A DNA stretch of 64,000 nucleotides from Epinephelus fuscoguttatus (GCF_011397635.1 NC_064753.1:41211822-41275821), one strand, 5' to 3'. Shown: positions 47,316 to 60,460, numbered from the stretch's first letter. A program made the numbers and translations. The notes: generated from the letters alone by a model not told the origin.

Positions 47316-50300
47316 AGGTTTCTATTTTACTTGTGCTGTTGTTTTCTGTGTTAGCGATTCTGTCACTGGGTGATTTCAGTGCCGTATAGGAAATATTTGC
47401 TCTGTGCTTTGTCTTGTAGTGGCGCTTCACATTGTCACTCTTAGTAAACACCATTGTCTCGGAATATAAGATGAGGCATACTGGTTTTGAGCTGCCCATT
47501 TTTCTAAGAGTCTGTCCATTCTTGATTAAAAGCTGTTTTTGCTGTCTGGCTTTCCCTCTTTAGAACACTCTATATCAAATTGCTTTTCTCTGATTCTCTT
47601 CTCTGACTAGTTTCCCCATATGCATGTCTCACTCACTCAAGTTGCAATGCTTATGGGTATGCATTGGTCTAATTGGCTGAGTAGCATCATGTTAGATGAT
47701 TGAACACATGCAATTGGTCTTTGAGTTTCTTGGTTGCTAAACCAAGAATAGAAACGCTCTGTTAAAATGTAGTTGCTCTCAATAATTTATTGGTTACCGG
47801 TCTGAGTCCGGATAGGATGGCAACTAGGTCCAGACCTGAGGAATGGAGAGGGATGGCAGGTTAACAAGGGGGATGTATTCTGGTACTTTTTCTAACAAGG
47901 TGGCGCCTTGTCCCCCCTTAAATTACCTCCTGAGTTGAGATAAGGGAATGTAAGGAGCAGCTGTATAAACCATCGTAGTTTCCACTTGCACCAGTGCTGC
48001 GGTGGAACTGTTTTCATTCTGAAATGGGAGAGGACTCCCTTTTTGTATTTTGTGTATTTTGTATTGCGTTCAATCCCTGAGTAAATGTTTCTGAAAGAGA
48101 ACTGATCACGTGTCCCACATCCTGTCCTCTGGGTGTTTCACCAATATGTTGTAATGCGAGTGTCCCAGGAACATTTATGAGTCTGCTTTGTGTGTTGAAC
48201 AGGAAGTTGAGCATAGACTGTGGTCTTGGACTCAGGATGCTGTGCAGATGTGCAGCCCTTAGAGGTCAGTTTGGTCATTAGTTTAACCAGTTATTCCCCA
48301 GCTGATAACCACAGGAGCACTGCCAGCCTTTAAGGTAGATTTGATAGGGGATATATTCCAGGACTGAATGTTCTGGGGCTGTACGACTGAAGAAGGACCA
48401 GAGGCGATAGGTCCAGCTCACTCACCTCACTGCATCTGCCTTATCAGGGCTGACCAGACATCACTTGGCACAGAAAATTAGCACACCGTGACTCTCTTCT
48501 GATCGTTTCTCCACAGTGAGGAAGTGATGAGCTGAGATGCATTTGTAATCAGAGTATAGAAGCCAGAACACAGTGTTTTCTCACCATCTGTCAATAGCTG
48601 GAAGTGATTTGAGAGAGAAACACAAATTGCTCTTTGTTTGGATATGAGCTTGGCACATTGACCCTGCGAAGATCATTTCATTTTACCAATAAACACCCAG
48701 CTCTAGCTTTTAGATTTGTGTAAACAAATAATTGTCTCATCAAATGTTGCGTTCAAAACAGCTAACTATAGAAACAAATGGAATTCTCTTCCATCTGATG
48801 CAGCCTGGATGACAGTGAGTTTCAGTGTGCGTGATTTTATATTGAAGACAACTTAGTTGTTTTTTTTATATTTTTACATGAAATGTTTTCAACACTACAG
48901 CTGAACAAAGACTGAAATCACAGTGTGCAGATGGAGGAGAATCTCTGGTAGAGGTCAGAACAGAGAAAGATTTTGTCACAGTTTGATCTCTTCTTCACTT
49001 AAAATAGTCTCTGATGGTGAGGGGAATAAACAGAGGTGTTAACAGTGGGTTATGTAGCTGCAGTGGCAGCTGACGTCTTCCTAGCATAGCATCACACACA
49101 CTGGAGTTTGCAGCTTTTTCACCTCTCCCCTGAGCCAACACATTTAGACTAGCTAACACACCCTGCTAATTAAGCCTCTCTTCCACACCCTCTTACTGCA
49201 TATGGTTGGAATCACAGACCTTGTCCAGTTGAGTTACTCAGATTTAAATTGAAATCCATTTGAAATGAGATGGCTGTCAGGGTGAAAAATTATCACGGAC
49301 TGTGTCACCATTTTGGAAGTAAAACAGTCATCTGTGCAAAATTCAGTTTTATATGAAAAGACATTAAGTCTTGTTTCTAATGTCTAATCTGAGTACTTGC
49401 TGTACATGTACACATTTCTCACACCTCCTGATTTCAGCTGTCAGAGCCCAGTGTGTTCTCGTGTTTTAGCACGACTGTCCAGGAGAAGAGCAAAAGTGCT
49501 GGCACTGGTGGTAAAGCTTCATTTGAACCCACAGAGACAAACTTGTGTCCCGCAGGCTCGAGTGTCAAGAGGTCGAGTGATGAATCTGGCCCCTGAGGCT
49601 GTCTAAGACTTTACATCACCACATCCAGAGACTGCCAAAGACAGAAAGTCCACTGTAAGACAAAACTGGCTTACAGTATTCCTTTGTTTCTTTTATGCAA
49701 AGTGTTGAGCTGTTTTATCAAGAAGAGACAGAAAGAATGTGTCATGATTTATCTTAAGCTACAGACTGCCACATCGGGGTTAGGGCTGAAGGCAATAATG
49801 TCTGTATGAAAAAATAAGAGGTTAAAAAATGTCGAAGGAGAACCGTTTTACTTCTCATCCTATTCACAGTTTTTTTCTGAGTTGTCACATATACACATGC
49901 ATCCTCTTGGGTCACAGTAAGTGATCCTGGGAACTGATTTATTTTTTGTCGTTGTGTTTTTGCAGAGAAAATGTAGCTTTTCTTGGATCAGTAAGACACT
50001 GAACACACTGCCTGAAGCAGTACTAAAGTCTGGTGCAACTCTGTTTCATATACTATAACTTAACAGAAGAATTAATGGTACAAACTGAGAGTTGCGGTGG
50101 TTAAGCAGTATGTAATGCAAATGTCTTGCATGATTTCATACTTCAATCAAATTGCCTCACAATGGAAACAAATCCAATCAATGTGACACTAAGCGTCTTT
50201 CTAAAGAAAGACAGCAACACAATTTCAACACAGCATTTTAGGCAGAGCCTCCAGCAGCTGCTCTTTAAAGATATCCCATAGTTTCCTCTTACACCATTAA

Positions 50301-51479
50301 TTTTGTTCTCAGTTGTATCTTTGGTCCAAAAGCTTTTCAGGAGTTTTGTCTGCAACTCTGACCTCAGTGGTCTTGACTCCAAATGGCACCGTGATCGCAA
50401 CACAGCAAACAATCAGCGGTGAACTGCAGAGCTAGATCAAAGTAGCACTGACCTTTTAAGATTCGCTGGCTCTCCTCAGAGGGTGCTGAAGGTGTTTGTT
50501 GAGTCTCCCCCTTTTTCTGAAATAGAAATGCTCTCCAGTTGTTTGGAGATTCACCCGATGAAGTGTTGCTCAGCTGAAACGATCGCAGCTGTGTAGCTCA
50601 TGTTAGTGTTGCTTTCAGGGGGGTTTGTTTGTTTTGTGATAATGAAGCCAGAAAAACAATTCATTTGCTTAAAGCAGCTTTTGATTAGGTGCAGATTTTG
50701 TTAAGTGTAGCTTTATCATTGGAAAAGTCATTGCTTCCCACTTAAAGGTGACATCGTGGGTGTTTTTGTAGCGCTAACTCGTTCACCCAGTGATGCCGGT
50801 ATACCTGTCAGACTGTGCTTCTTTAGAAAGTGTAGCTGGTGTTGTGCAGTCAGGACATGCCCTTCTTAAGACAGATTAAGGAAACTACTGTTTGGCTTTT
50901 ATCACCATGCTTAATAGGCCTCATGATATCACAAGGCTTCTAATCAGCAGGTTTTTATGTGGGACCTGCCTGTAATTGAGGCAGAAAGTCAAGTGTGAAG
51001 AAACACCTCACTGTTCCACTTTTAAAATGCTCACTCAGGCCTATGTAGTCAGCCAGGCTTTAACTGTACTGGTTCAGTTTAGAGAAAGGTTCAAAACCCT
51101 TAACACCAACAAATGTTATGTCCTGCTCAGAAGCACGTGATTTGTCAGTGTCCTTGAGCCGGGACACTGAACTTTTAGCTGATCAACTAAAGCCAGCCTG
51201 GTCAAAGACTATCAGCTATCTGCCTGAACTGAAAATGGTTGCTTGGTACCTAATGGCAGCCTCTCTACTGCTCACATTGTACCCTCTCTTTTCATTTGCC
51301 CTTCTACTGGCCTCTCCTCCAGTAAGATTTATGACTGTCAGATTTTTTATTTTACTGCCTTAGCAAGGACGCAAGAACCGTCTGTACCTGCTACCATGAC
51401 GAAAATCAATCTCCCCTCCCTCTCTCTTACCCTCTCCCTCTCTGTGTCTCTCTTGCTCTTTCCCTCTGTAATTGTGCAG

Positions 51480-51499
51480 GCAGTCGGCGGGGATGGGAG
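51480..51499 (+). other. dennd4c: DENND4C exon 2 leader: acceptor and 5' UTR with an overlapping upstream ATG
   Basis: A long pyrimidine tract (about 51410-51470) leads into TTGTGCAG ending at 51479, so exon 2 most likely begins at 51480; a second AG four bases on (51483) is an alternative. The 20 nt before the start codon hold an out-of-frame ATG at 51492 whose six-codon ORF ends with TAA at 51510-51512, overlapping the main start. Confidence 0.7.
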
Positions 51500-51810
51500 A
51501 TGATGGAGGATAAAGGCCCTCGTGTAGCCGACTACTTTGTGGTGGCCGGTCTGACGGACCCGTCCAAGCCGTTGGACCAGGAGATCCACTTTGATGATGT
51601 CTGCCACAAGACGGCCAAGCCTAAGGCGCCCATCACCGATGTGGCAGTGGTAGTCCGCTCTATGGGCGAGGAGATACCGCCAGGGTTCACCTGCATAGAG
51701 GAAACACCAACTGGCCATTCGGCTGATCTAAACAATGGCGGCCTCATGGCACCCCAGATCTTCCTGTGCTACAGGCGAGGTCGGGACAAGCCTCCACTCA
51801 CTGACCTGGG
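51500..51810 (+). CDS. dennd4c: DENND4C exon 2: start codon and first half of the MABP domain
   Basis: Encodes the N-terminus of a DENN-domain protein of the DENND4 family, known guanine-nucleotide exchange factors for Rab10-like GTPases acting in membrane trafficking. The start [20 protein letters not shown] matches the vertebrate DENND4 N-terminus. The following residues SKPL, EIHF, CHK, AKPK, PITDV match DENND4C better than DENND4A or DENND4B as I know them. The block from about [11 protein letters not shown] to [17 protein letters not shown] is the first part of the MABP (MVB12-associated beta-prism) domain. The first Met at 51500 is chosen because family members start at this position (M followed by a residue, then EDKGPR). 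The exon ends with GG|GTGAGT after 51810, splitting a glycine codon (phase 2). It holds 311 coding bases, 103 full codons plus two. Confidence 0.93.
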
Positions 51811-51965
51811 GTGAGTACCAGTGGAGTCTTGATCTTTGTGTCTGAGGTGTTTTTTTTGTGTTTAAACAAGGCAACACAACAAAGTTTGTGTATTTGTAAG
51901 GCTAAGAGTGTTTAGCATGTATACCCTCTTAGTTTAGCCTGTTGACATGCCAACATTTGGTAATT

Positions 51966-52786
51966 CAGTGGTTCTCAACCAGGAGTCCTTGAGGGACTAC
52001 ATGGGGCTCCCTCGAAAAATGGGGAATAATTTATTATCACTATTTTATTCATATAGAAGTGAGCCCAGTGTGAGGAAGAGTCATTAGAGCTACGATTTGA
52101 ATCATAGGTTTCACTACCTCCATGTTTATCTCTTCAACCATAGTTGACAACTATAGAATTCAGGTTTGAATCACATCTAATTACTAAAATCTTTTCAGAT
52201 GGAGGTTCCTGAAGGGAATTAAAATGGAGTTCACTAGCAAGGACCACGCCACAACAATATGTTGTTCAAATATTTAATTGTAATTCAGGAGGTGTTAGTT
52301 GTTGAGGAGTGGTGAATGATCTAAGTGGGGCGTGAAGGTGGAAGAGGGATGTCTTTTGTTTGAACTGTTTGATTTGGGAGGACGTACTTGAGATCGGGCA
52401 GAGGGAGACTCAGTGTGGGTATTCCATCACAGGCGTTTTTCCACCCGAGCTGATTACAGGCCCCCCAGACGGTACCTAGAATGAGACATGGGAGAGGTAT
52501 GCACGAGATTGAATAAGAACAGATGAGGGGAGAAGGGAAGAGAGGAAGAAGGAATGATGGAAGGGATGAGGTAGGGAGGATGATGGATGAAGGGAAGGGA
52601 AAGGGAGGGTGGGTAGAAAAGTCTGAGACAAACAAAGCAGGATGGGTTGATCAGGTATAACTAGGCTTGGTAGGTAATCACAGGTGTGAGGTGAGGTGTA
52701 ACCTAAGTTAACAAATTAACCTAATGTCTGCAACCTTGTATGAATCAATTTAGGGACCCTTGACACAAAAAAGTTGAGAAACACTG
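51966..52786 (+). mobile_element. 821-bp hAT (Charlie-type) element with 8-bp target duplication
   Basis: Left terminus CAGTGGTTCTCAACCAGGAG and right terminus GTTGAGAAACACTG are inverted repeats. The flanks TGGTAATT (51958-51965) and TGTTAATT (52787-52794) agree at 7 of 8 bases. The centre holds a purine-rich tract, about 52500-52625. No transposase is visible. Confidence 0.85.
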
Positions 52787-52879
52787 TGTTAATTGAGCAC
52801 AAATTACGGCTGAGGCTGATGGGACTGTCAGTCATCAAATTAAAAGTTCCACCTGATGATGATGGTAGTTGACAAGTTC

Positions 52880-53470
52880 AGGGATCGCCAGTTATGACAA
52901 TTCATCCAAACTTCAAGGAAATCCATCCAATAGTTGTTGAGATAGTTTACTAAAAAACATATTTGTCACCCTCATGGGGGCGCTAGATTAAAAGTCAGGG
53001 TATCAAAGTCAGGTGGCTGGGCTCAGCCTTAGAGACAGGGTAAGGAGCTTGGACATCTGGGGGGAGCTCAGAGTAGAGCCGCTGCTCCTCGCGTCAAAAG
53101 GGGTCAGTTGATGTGGTTTGGACATCTGATCAGGATGCTCCTGGGCGCCTCCCGCTGGAGGTGTTTCGGGCACTTCCCATTCACTGGTAGGAGGCCCTGG
53201 GGCAGACCCAGAACACATTGGAGAGATTACTTATATCATCTGGCCTGGGAACACCTTGGGGTCCCCCAGGAGGAGCTGGAAAGCGATGCTGGGGAGAGGG
53301 ATATCTGGGGTGCTTTGCTTGGCCTGCTGCCCCTGCGACCTGGCCCCGGATAAGCAGATGAAAACAGATGGATGGGTGGTATCACCAAAGGCATCATCCT
53401 CTGGGCATCATGAATGTCTAGGTACAATCTCTCATGGCATGGCATGGAAATTGTTGTTGTGAGATTTCAT
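52880..53470 (+). repeat. Older teleost repeat split by a LINE insertion
   Basis: CCATCCAATAGTTGTTGAGA and CCTCATGGGGGCGCTAGATT on the left, and CATCATCCTCTGGGCATCAT and GAATGTCTAGGTACAATCTC on the right, belong together in the intact fish repeat I know. Confidence 0.6.
53012..53377 (+). pseudogene. LINE 3' fragment: C-terminal end of a reverse-transcriptase ORF
   Basis: The plus strand from 53108 reads MMWFGHLIRMLLGASRWRC, then FTGRRPWGRPRTHWRDYLYH and LAWEHLGVPQEELESDAGER, ending at a stop near 53351. This is the well-known tail of a teleost non-LTR retrotransposon polyprotein (WFGHLxRM ... GRPRTRWRDY ... LAWERLGVPxEEL). The remainder ends GGATAAGCAGATGAAAACAG plus a GATGGATGG tail. It is 5'-truncated, and the clade is not certain to me. 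Confidence 0.8.
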
Positions 53471-56400
53471 TCCTGACCGATGTGGTGCACTGACACTGTG
53501 ACATTGCCATCCCCAGAGCCATGCTGCTGGTATGGGTATAAACACTGTTGAAAAATCACAGCAATGCCATGAGCCAGCAGTTCTGCTCAGTTATGGCTCT
53601 TATTGGTTCAAACCAAAGCTATGTAGCCAGATTGTAAAGAAAGAAATGATATCTGTCCAACTGGCGACTGGTAAATCACACAGCCTTTTTTGTGGAAAAC
53701 AAAACTTTTATTTCCAATCGGTGTAGAATCCTTTTCACACCACAGAAAGTGTGAGTTTCAGTGTGAATTTCATAGAGAAAAATCAATTGGATTTGCGTAC
53801 TAGGCAGGTAAAGGGAGTCACATTCTTTTTTGTCTCTGTGTCTTTGCAGCCACATTGCAGTCAGTTCTGTACAGGCTGCTTTGTGAAGACAAGATGCAGA
53901 TTGAAAAATCCGTTCCTCTTAATAATTATAATTGCAGCTCTTTATCTCTATAATCAGAGGGCAAGCTGGGGTATTTTGCTGACAGTGATGATAGTATATA
54001 TATTTAATAAAGGCACTTCCACAAAAAGGCAGAACAGTTTTTACACCTTGGGAAAGGTAGAATATTTGGTATACTGAAACAGAGTGGGTGCAATAAAGAA
54101 AACAAATATAATATGCACCGTGACCTTGCAGTTCCTGCTTCTGCTTCATCTGCTGTGGAATATATTATCAAAAATGTGGTTGATGTAAACACTGATTTAC
54201 ATTTAATTTTGCTGAAATTTCAGAAATTCACTTTCACTTTATCAAATGTCAAGTTTCATAGAATTTTTCAGACAAACAAAATGAATCACTGTGATGAAGT
54301 GCACAGTCTGAGCTTACTTAATACACATGGCCATGGTATTTATGCATTGCAACATGCTGATGTGTCCATTATTTGTCTCATTCCTAGTAATGACCAGCTT
54401 CTGCTTTCAGCAAACATTGCAGTTGCTGTTGTTTCTGTAACTGTCAGCTTCTGTCAGCTCTCTGCTTCCCATAAGACTCTACCCTGCTGCTCCTTGCTAT
54501 TGTGAGTGAGGAGCAGAGTTTGTGTCTAGAAAGTGGTCCATATCATGTTGGTTTTGAAAAGCTGAGTGCTCTGACTTTAGAAAGTGCTGAAATTCCTCCT
54601 GTGCAGCAGTTTTCCCCAGCAGACAGTTTCTGTCTGCCTTGCAGCCGTTACCCATTGTGATTTTGCAACAAAAAGTGGAGCGCTGTTACAGGTGTCTTCC
54701 TCAGCAACATCTTTTGATGTGGGGGAATTCAGTACTGTCTATTCAGTCTTTTCACACCACTGGCTGACAGGAGGCAGGTGGTGACAATGCTAAGGAGGCT
54801 CATACTGGCCTCTGACATAGCAGAGTGCAGTGCTTATCAGGCACTGACACAGAGACTCTGCTCAGACAGTATCAGCAGCTTTTGTGTGCTGATAGCCCAG
54901 AGGGGCTGCACTTCCCAGACATTTGTAGGACTAATGGGAAACTGAGGTACTTATTGCTCCATGTGGTTGTGATTTGTTGCTCAGGTTGCACATGGAATAA
55001 TTAGTATTTTCTGTTACTAGTGGTCATATTAATACCAGTTTGGCCTCTTTTCAGTACTGTGGACTAGAAAGGAATATGAGGCACGTTGGCATCTCCGGGT
55101 TTCAGCCAGGAAATTGATAGGCAGAGGTGGCAATCCACACAAACACTGACACATCCTGTCTCATGATCACTTTAGTTGGTAGCTGACGGCCTTAACAATA
55201 GCCACACTTATTACCTAGTGGGCACTTAGAGGGTCTCATACATGAAACATGAGCAGAGCGAATATGAACGTACACTGTTAGCAGAGTGAAATTTATGTGT
55301 ATTTTGGTATTCATAGATACATGTACTAACAAATTCTACAGCTGCTTCTGACTGCTCTTAGTGCCTGTGTAAATAAGAAACGCACATAAATATTGCTTGT
55401 CATTGTTAGAAATTACAGTTTTAATTCGTATTGTGCTCTGTTATGTTCACTATAAAACATGTAGGTTAAATATGACAAAAATTAGAATTATAACACATTT
55501 AGCTACATTAGTTTGCATTTTGCAGATTTAAGCTTCGCATTTGGTTTCTTAAAAATGTGAATGAGATATTTAAATTGACTTAATACGTGTGTTTTAAACA
55601 TTTCTAGCACCCTGTTCCTATTTGATTCAATCAGGAGAGAGAACACAAATATATCTTCTGTTTGAGTGGTGAGACTGTGAGACCCACGTTACTGACCAAA
55701 CACTAAGCTATCAGTGATGGCTGTCAGAATGTACAGCCATTTAACACTTAATATTACATGACATCACCTTATCCTCTGAGCTTGCTCTTGACTGCTCCAG
55801 TGGAGGCATGTCACTGTCTCCATCAGGAATATTCTCTCTGAGACCTCTCTGCTTGTGCTCATCTGCAGCTGTTACTTTCTTTGCGCCATGCTTTGTTTGC
55901 TTCATGTTCGCAGGTCAGCTGGATGCACCTATCCATAGTAATTATCACCTCCATATATGGTACTCACTGGCTATTCATGGGTGTAGAATTATGCTAATTA
56001 CTGACTAGCGAGAGCACCCTGTCAATTTACGGTTGATTGGCATTCATGAACATACACACGTGCCTACAATCAAATCAGAGTTTTCTGCAGCTTTCATGAA
56101 TCCAGTGTAGGTTTTTAGTACCAAGGTTTTATATGTGCAAATCTACTCACAGATTTACTGACATTTCATGAGTGAGACCAGGAGAGTGCAGACTTCCTCC
56201 AAGGTCAAATGTCCTATCTCACATCGTTAAAGGTGATTTATGTAACATTCAGGACATTAATTTAACTGCAAACCACCATTACGCTGTGTTCACACCACAA
56301 GCGACAGTGCAACAGCGTAACCAGCTACAGTAACATTGAGTTGCTGATGGAGTGTTTGTCAAGCGCTTGTTTGTGTCTGCTGCTTGGCTACTTGCCACAT

Positions 56401-56485
56401 AACACCTTGACTGAAAGTCATCTAAAGTCTGTATTTGGTCAAAAAATATCTTTTGCTTTGCATCAATGTCTGAGCCACATTTTAG

Positions 56486-57000
56486 TAGGGCTGTAGTCTC
56501 CTGGTTGACTAGTTGATTATTTGGTTGCTATTCTCTCGTCCGACCAAATTGTCATTAGTCGAATAATTTCTGTGTTACTTTCATAAGGAGAAAAGTGCTA
56601 CATCAACAGCTTTCCAGGATTAATCCATCATTTCCTGTGGCGGGAGGACAGGCTAAGTTACCTGTGAAAATGGGGGTGTTTTCAAAACAGAAAGTTGAAC
56701 TCACCCACCCACCGCTCAGCGTCGCGGTGATGCAGACCTCCTGTCTATTTTTGTAAGCTGAAACCATTTCCCTCAGTGGAAACGAAGCTTTTATTTACTT
56801 TGATTTCACAGATAAGAAACAGTTAATTAGGATGACAATAAAGCCTTCACAAAAAATAGCATTTTAAGTATTGTGCATAATTTATCCTTCAGGGATGTAT
56901 ACTTCGGGATTTATCCTGGCTTCATATGAGCAGAGGAAATCTCCGCTCATCTCTAGGCTAATGTATATAATGTAAAATGCCATAGGCTTGTGCTAAAAAT
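56486..57000 (+). mobile_element. hAT-like MITE, left portion
   Basis: Starts TAGGGCTGTAGTCTCCTGGT followed by TGACTAGTTGATTATTTGGT and ATTAGTCGAATAATTTC, the usual 'Y-T-A-G-T-C-G' rich start of fish hAT elements. The right terminus was not located. Confidence 0.55.
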
Positions 57001-57179
57001 ATTAGCATGTTATATTTGTTTGGCAAATGTGCTTAGTATAAGACAGCTGTTTTAAGCCATTTCTCTCAGCCACCTCCATTTTTGCTTGTGATGTCTGAAG
57101 TAAGAAACATGTTCAATCCCAGCCCAGTCTGTAAATGTCATACTGTGTACTGCAGAATAGAAAATAATTGGTGAATCTG

Positions 57180-57356
57180 CCCAGTAGTTAAGATCCCCTC
57201 CAAAATGTATTGTGTTCTTCCTTGGCCCTACACCCTTTCAAAAGTTTCCTGAAAATCTCTCAGTAGTTTTTCTATAATCCTGCTGACAAACAAACAAACA
57301 AACACAAGCAGATACATAAACCGAGCCGAATACATGACCTCCTTGGCGGAGGTAAA
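57180..57356 (+). repeat. Teleost repeat ending CCTCCTTGGCGGAGGTAA
   Basis: TTTCCTGAAAATCTCTCAGT, AATCCTGCTGACAAACAAAC with a (CAAA)n run, and ACCTCCTTGGCGGAGGTAAA, a common fish interspersed repeat terminus with a short palindrome. Confidence 0.65.
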
Positions 57357-59063
57357 TATATGACATTTTCTGTGTGAAATAGCACCTCTGCTCTTTTCCC
57401 CTGAGGATTAACGGTTTATTTCACAACGTTTCATTATGTTATTTTCTAGCAGAGGTAGGCCTCCTCACCTTAAATAAAGACCAGCTCCTTTACAAAATAC
57501 TGTACAAAACTCTGCCCTCCTCACACAACTCCAGCTGTTTAGAGAGGCATTCAAGGTCTAATTTAGCAAACACACAAGAAGGATGTCTGTGGCACTGCTC
57601 TGATGGTGAGGACCGCATCGACAGAGAAAGATTTGTACACTGTGTTTGTCCTTACTGTCAGCAGAGCACAATCACCTCTGTGATGAGCACTGAAATGAAA
57701 AACAGAAAAAATAAAATAAATCCCCAAGTTGACTACTCAGAATTCTGTTCTCTTTGCAGCTTTCAGATAGTGCCACAAAATGCCAGTTGAGTTCCACTTG
57801 AAGCAGTAATGGAGGATAAGTGCACGATGGAAGCACAGAGAGGGATGTTTAAAATTACTGCTACTGTTCTGTACCTCTGAGTACTCGTCCACTAAGTGGT
57901 TCGTGTGAGTGCCCTCTTGTGTCTTATTAAAATGCTGTACTGGGTTAATATGTTTGACTGACAGTGTACATGCATGTACTGACTGTGGACTGTCGGATAC
58001 AGCAAATCCCACATTTGATTTTAGGGTCAAAATTAAATTCAGTTGTCATTAAAAAAAGTCCTAAAAGCTGATAGAAATGTTTTCAATAGAATTTCAATCT
58101 CAGGAGATCATCCTGGGTAAAGTTTAAAAAAACGTTTTTATTTTTACATAAAAACATCTCTTCAATACAGTAATCTGCAATAATTTTGAAAGAAAGGTTC
58201 TACATCGTATTTGCACAACAACAGGAAATATACATTTAGGTCAAAGTGTGCTCCACTTTAAAGCATGGTCCATAATTAAGAAGGGGATACTAAGTAATGA
58301 CTGTACAAAATATATTAAATGTGTGCTGCTTCTAAATACAGTGTACTGTATTTGCTTTCCACAGCAAAGAGCCCACAGACACTGTGTCTGTTTGGATTTG
58401 GATGCAGCTGGAGCTCCTCACTTGGCTACAATAGTTTTCCTGTTTATTTAAGCTGCCATGTTACTGTTGCTTGACATTGAATCTGGCATTTGCATGCAAC
58501 ATAGCGGCCAAACATTCTTTCACCAGCCGGTATCATAATCATGAGTCACAAAGAAACTGAAATGCCTCCATACTGATGACTAATTGTAAGTGAAACAGGA
58601 GAATCTGCACTTTTGAATTACTTGTAAGTTTCCCCTCAGTGTTCACTCGTGTGTCAAACGCTTGATGGCACTATGCTTTTAGCTCACATGTTATTATTGC
58701 AAGTGTAGACTCCTGTGAGCGTGGCCAAAGTTATTGGGTTTAAAAGTGGCCCTGAGCTTGAAGTTAAGGAGACATCTGTGCACTCTGCCTGACAGTTTAT
58801 GTGCTAAAACTCGTAGATCTCTCACTGGTTTTTCATGAATTGCATCAATTCTGCTTAGCAGTTTATGAGGTGCAAAGCAGACATTAAGCTTAATCAACTT
58901 CATTCTATCAGCCACTGAAAACTGGGATGAATGCCCAGTGTTAGACTTAAACGAGGAGCTCCGCCTAATTGGCCCAATGAGATCATGACTGCATATTGTG
59001 TTGATTAATTCTACGGTAATCAAGCTAATAACTACATGCTGATGTGGAGTTTACTTTGGCTGA

Positions 59064-59372
<309 letters not shown>

Positions 59373-60460
59373 TGAACCCAGACAGTAGTAACTAAACCTA
59401 ACCTGAACCCAACACACGCTGGGGTTTTTTCTAAACGCGACCCAAGCCTGACGCTGTTACCGTGACATTACTGAAGCACTGACTTTGTCCTTGTCATGCT
59501 GGCATTGTTACCAATGTAACAGCTTGTTGCACCTTGTAAATGATTGTCAAAAGGTTTTATTATCTATAGACTATAAGTAGATTGCTTTAACACACATCAC
59601 ACACATTATGTCTTGTCAACAGCACTTAAAATTAATACATTTTGAGTCTTTCTATTGGCACATGTCGAATCTCATCTCCACAAACTCTTCTTGAACTGTC
59701 GTCACTGTTAAGTGAGCTGTTAACATGATTCAATCATCGTAGTTTATTTGGAGTTATCATGAAGAGGATAACATCCCAGTGTTTACCACAGTATAATAAT
59801 CTGTGTGTGTCGAGGGGAATTGTAGAATGTCTTGAACCAGTGCAATGAATGATTAAGTTTCACTTTCACTGTGCTTGGCGTTCTGCTGCTCTGTCTGTCC
59901 CAGAGTTTGCTCTGCGCTCCGAGAATGTGGTGCAGTCAATAACCGAAAGGGAGATATACTCCAACAGCACACCTAATGAATGGTCCAGCTCCAAAAGCAA
60001 AAAATCAAAGCATGGAAGCAGTTGTTTTAATCACGGCGAGCCCCCTCAAATAAATGAATGTGTGGGAAACCCTGCATCCATCATGGATTATCTATCGGCC
60101 CTCCAGCAACGCTTAAGTTATGTTCACAGCTGCTGCTGCTTGCTAGAAAGGCCAGAATGACCTGAGCAAGTACACCGAGCTTCAGGTAGCATTAGACGAT
60201 GACATATTTTATTTGGCATCCTCCATCTTCAGCTAGCTAATATTAAATTACATGAATATTTACCACCTGAAATAGCGTGTTGTGTCGAGCACTGATATGT
60301 TGACACATAAATGACAAACCCCAGCATTGAACAAGAAGCAGCCCAACACAGACAGCAGGTCTGTCATAGGCCAAAACTGACCCGAACCTGAACATCATTT
60401 GTAACTGTTTATGTGAACCTGGCCCGACCTGTCATTTCCTGTGAAGCTCATGTCGGGTAT
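59373..60460. mobile_element. Probable degraded DNA transposon with an unassigned ORF
   Basis: Ends contain AACCTAACCTGAACCCAACA on the left and ACTGACCCGAACCTGAACAT plus GGCCCGACCTG on the right, like fish hAT elements whose termini are rich in ACCCGAACC. Between them, plus-strand 59849-60160 is an ORF of 103 codons with a K/S-rich centre that I do not recognise. Confidence 0.3.

Larger units (their letters stand above)
31628..51479 (+). other. dennd4c: DENND4C intron 1 (about 19.9 kb)
   Basis: Bounded by GTAAGT at 31628 and CAG at 51479. It holds the repeats listed separately. The stretches 34250-35740, 36050-38490, 38940-40550, 41430-42640, 43160-44230, 44460-47010 and 47320-51400 contain nothing I can name. 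No alternative coding first exon is evident, and the longest unexplained ORFs are treated as chance. Confidence 0.6.

Noticed and set aside
47017..47317. ORFs with long His-Thr or Cys-Val runs
   Set aside because: Translations of the (CA)29 microsatellite.
54113..54505. Plus-strand ORF of 130 codons in DENND4C intron 2
   Set aside because: No family resemblance; DENND4C exons 2 and 3 join correctly without it and it would break the domain.
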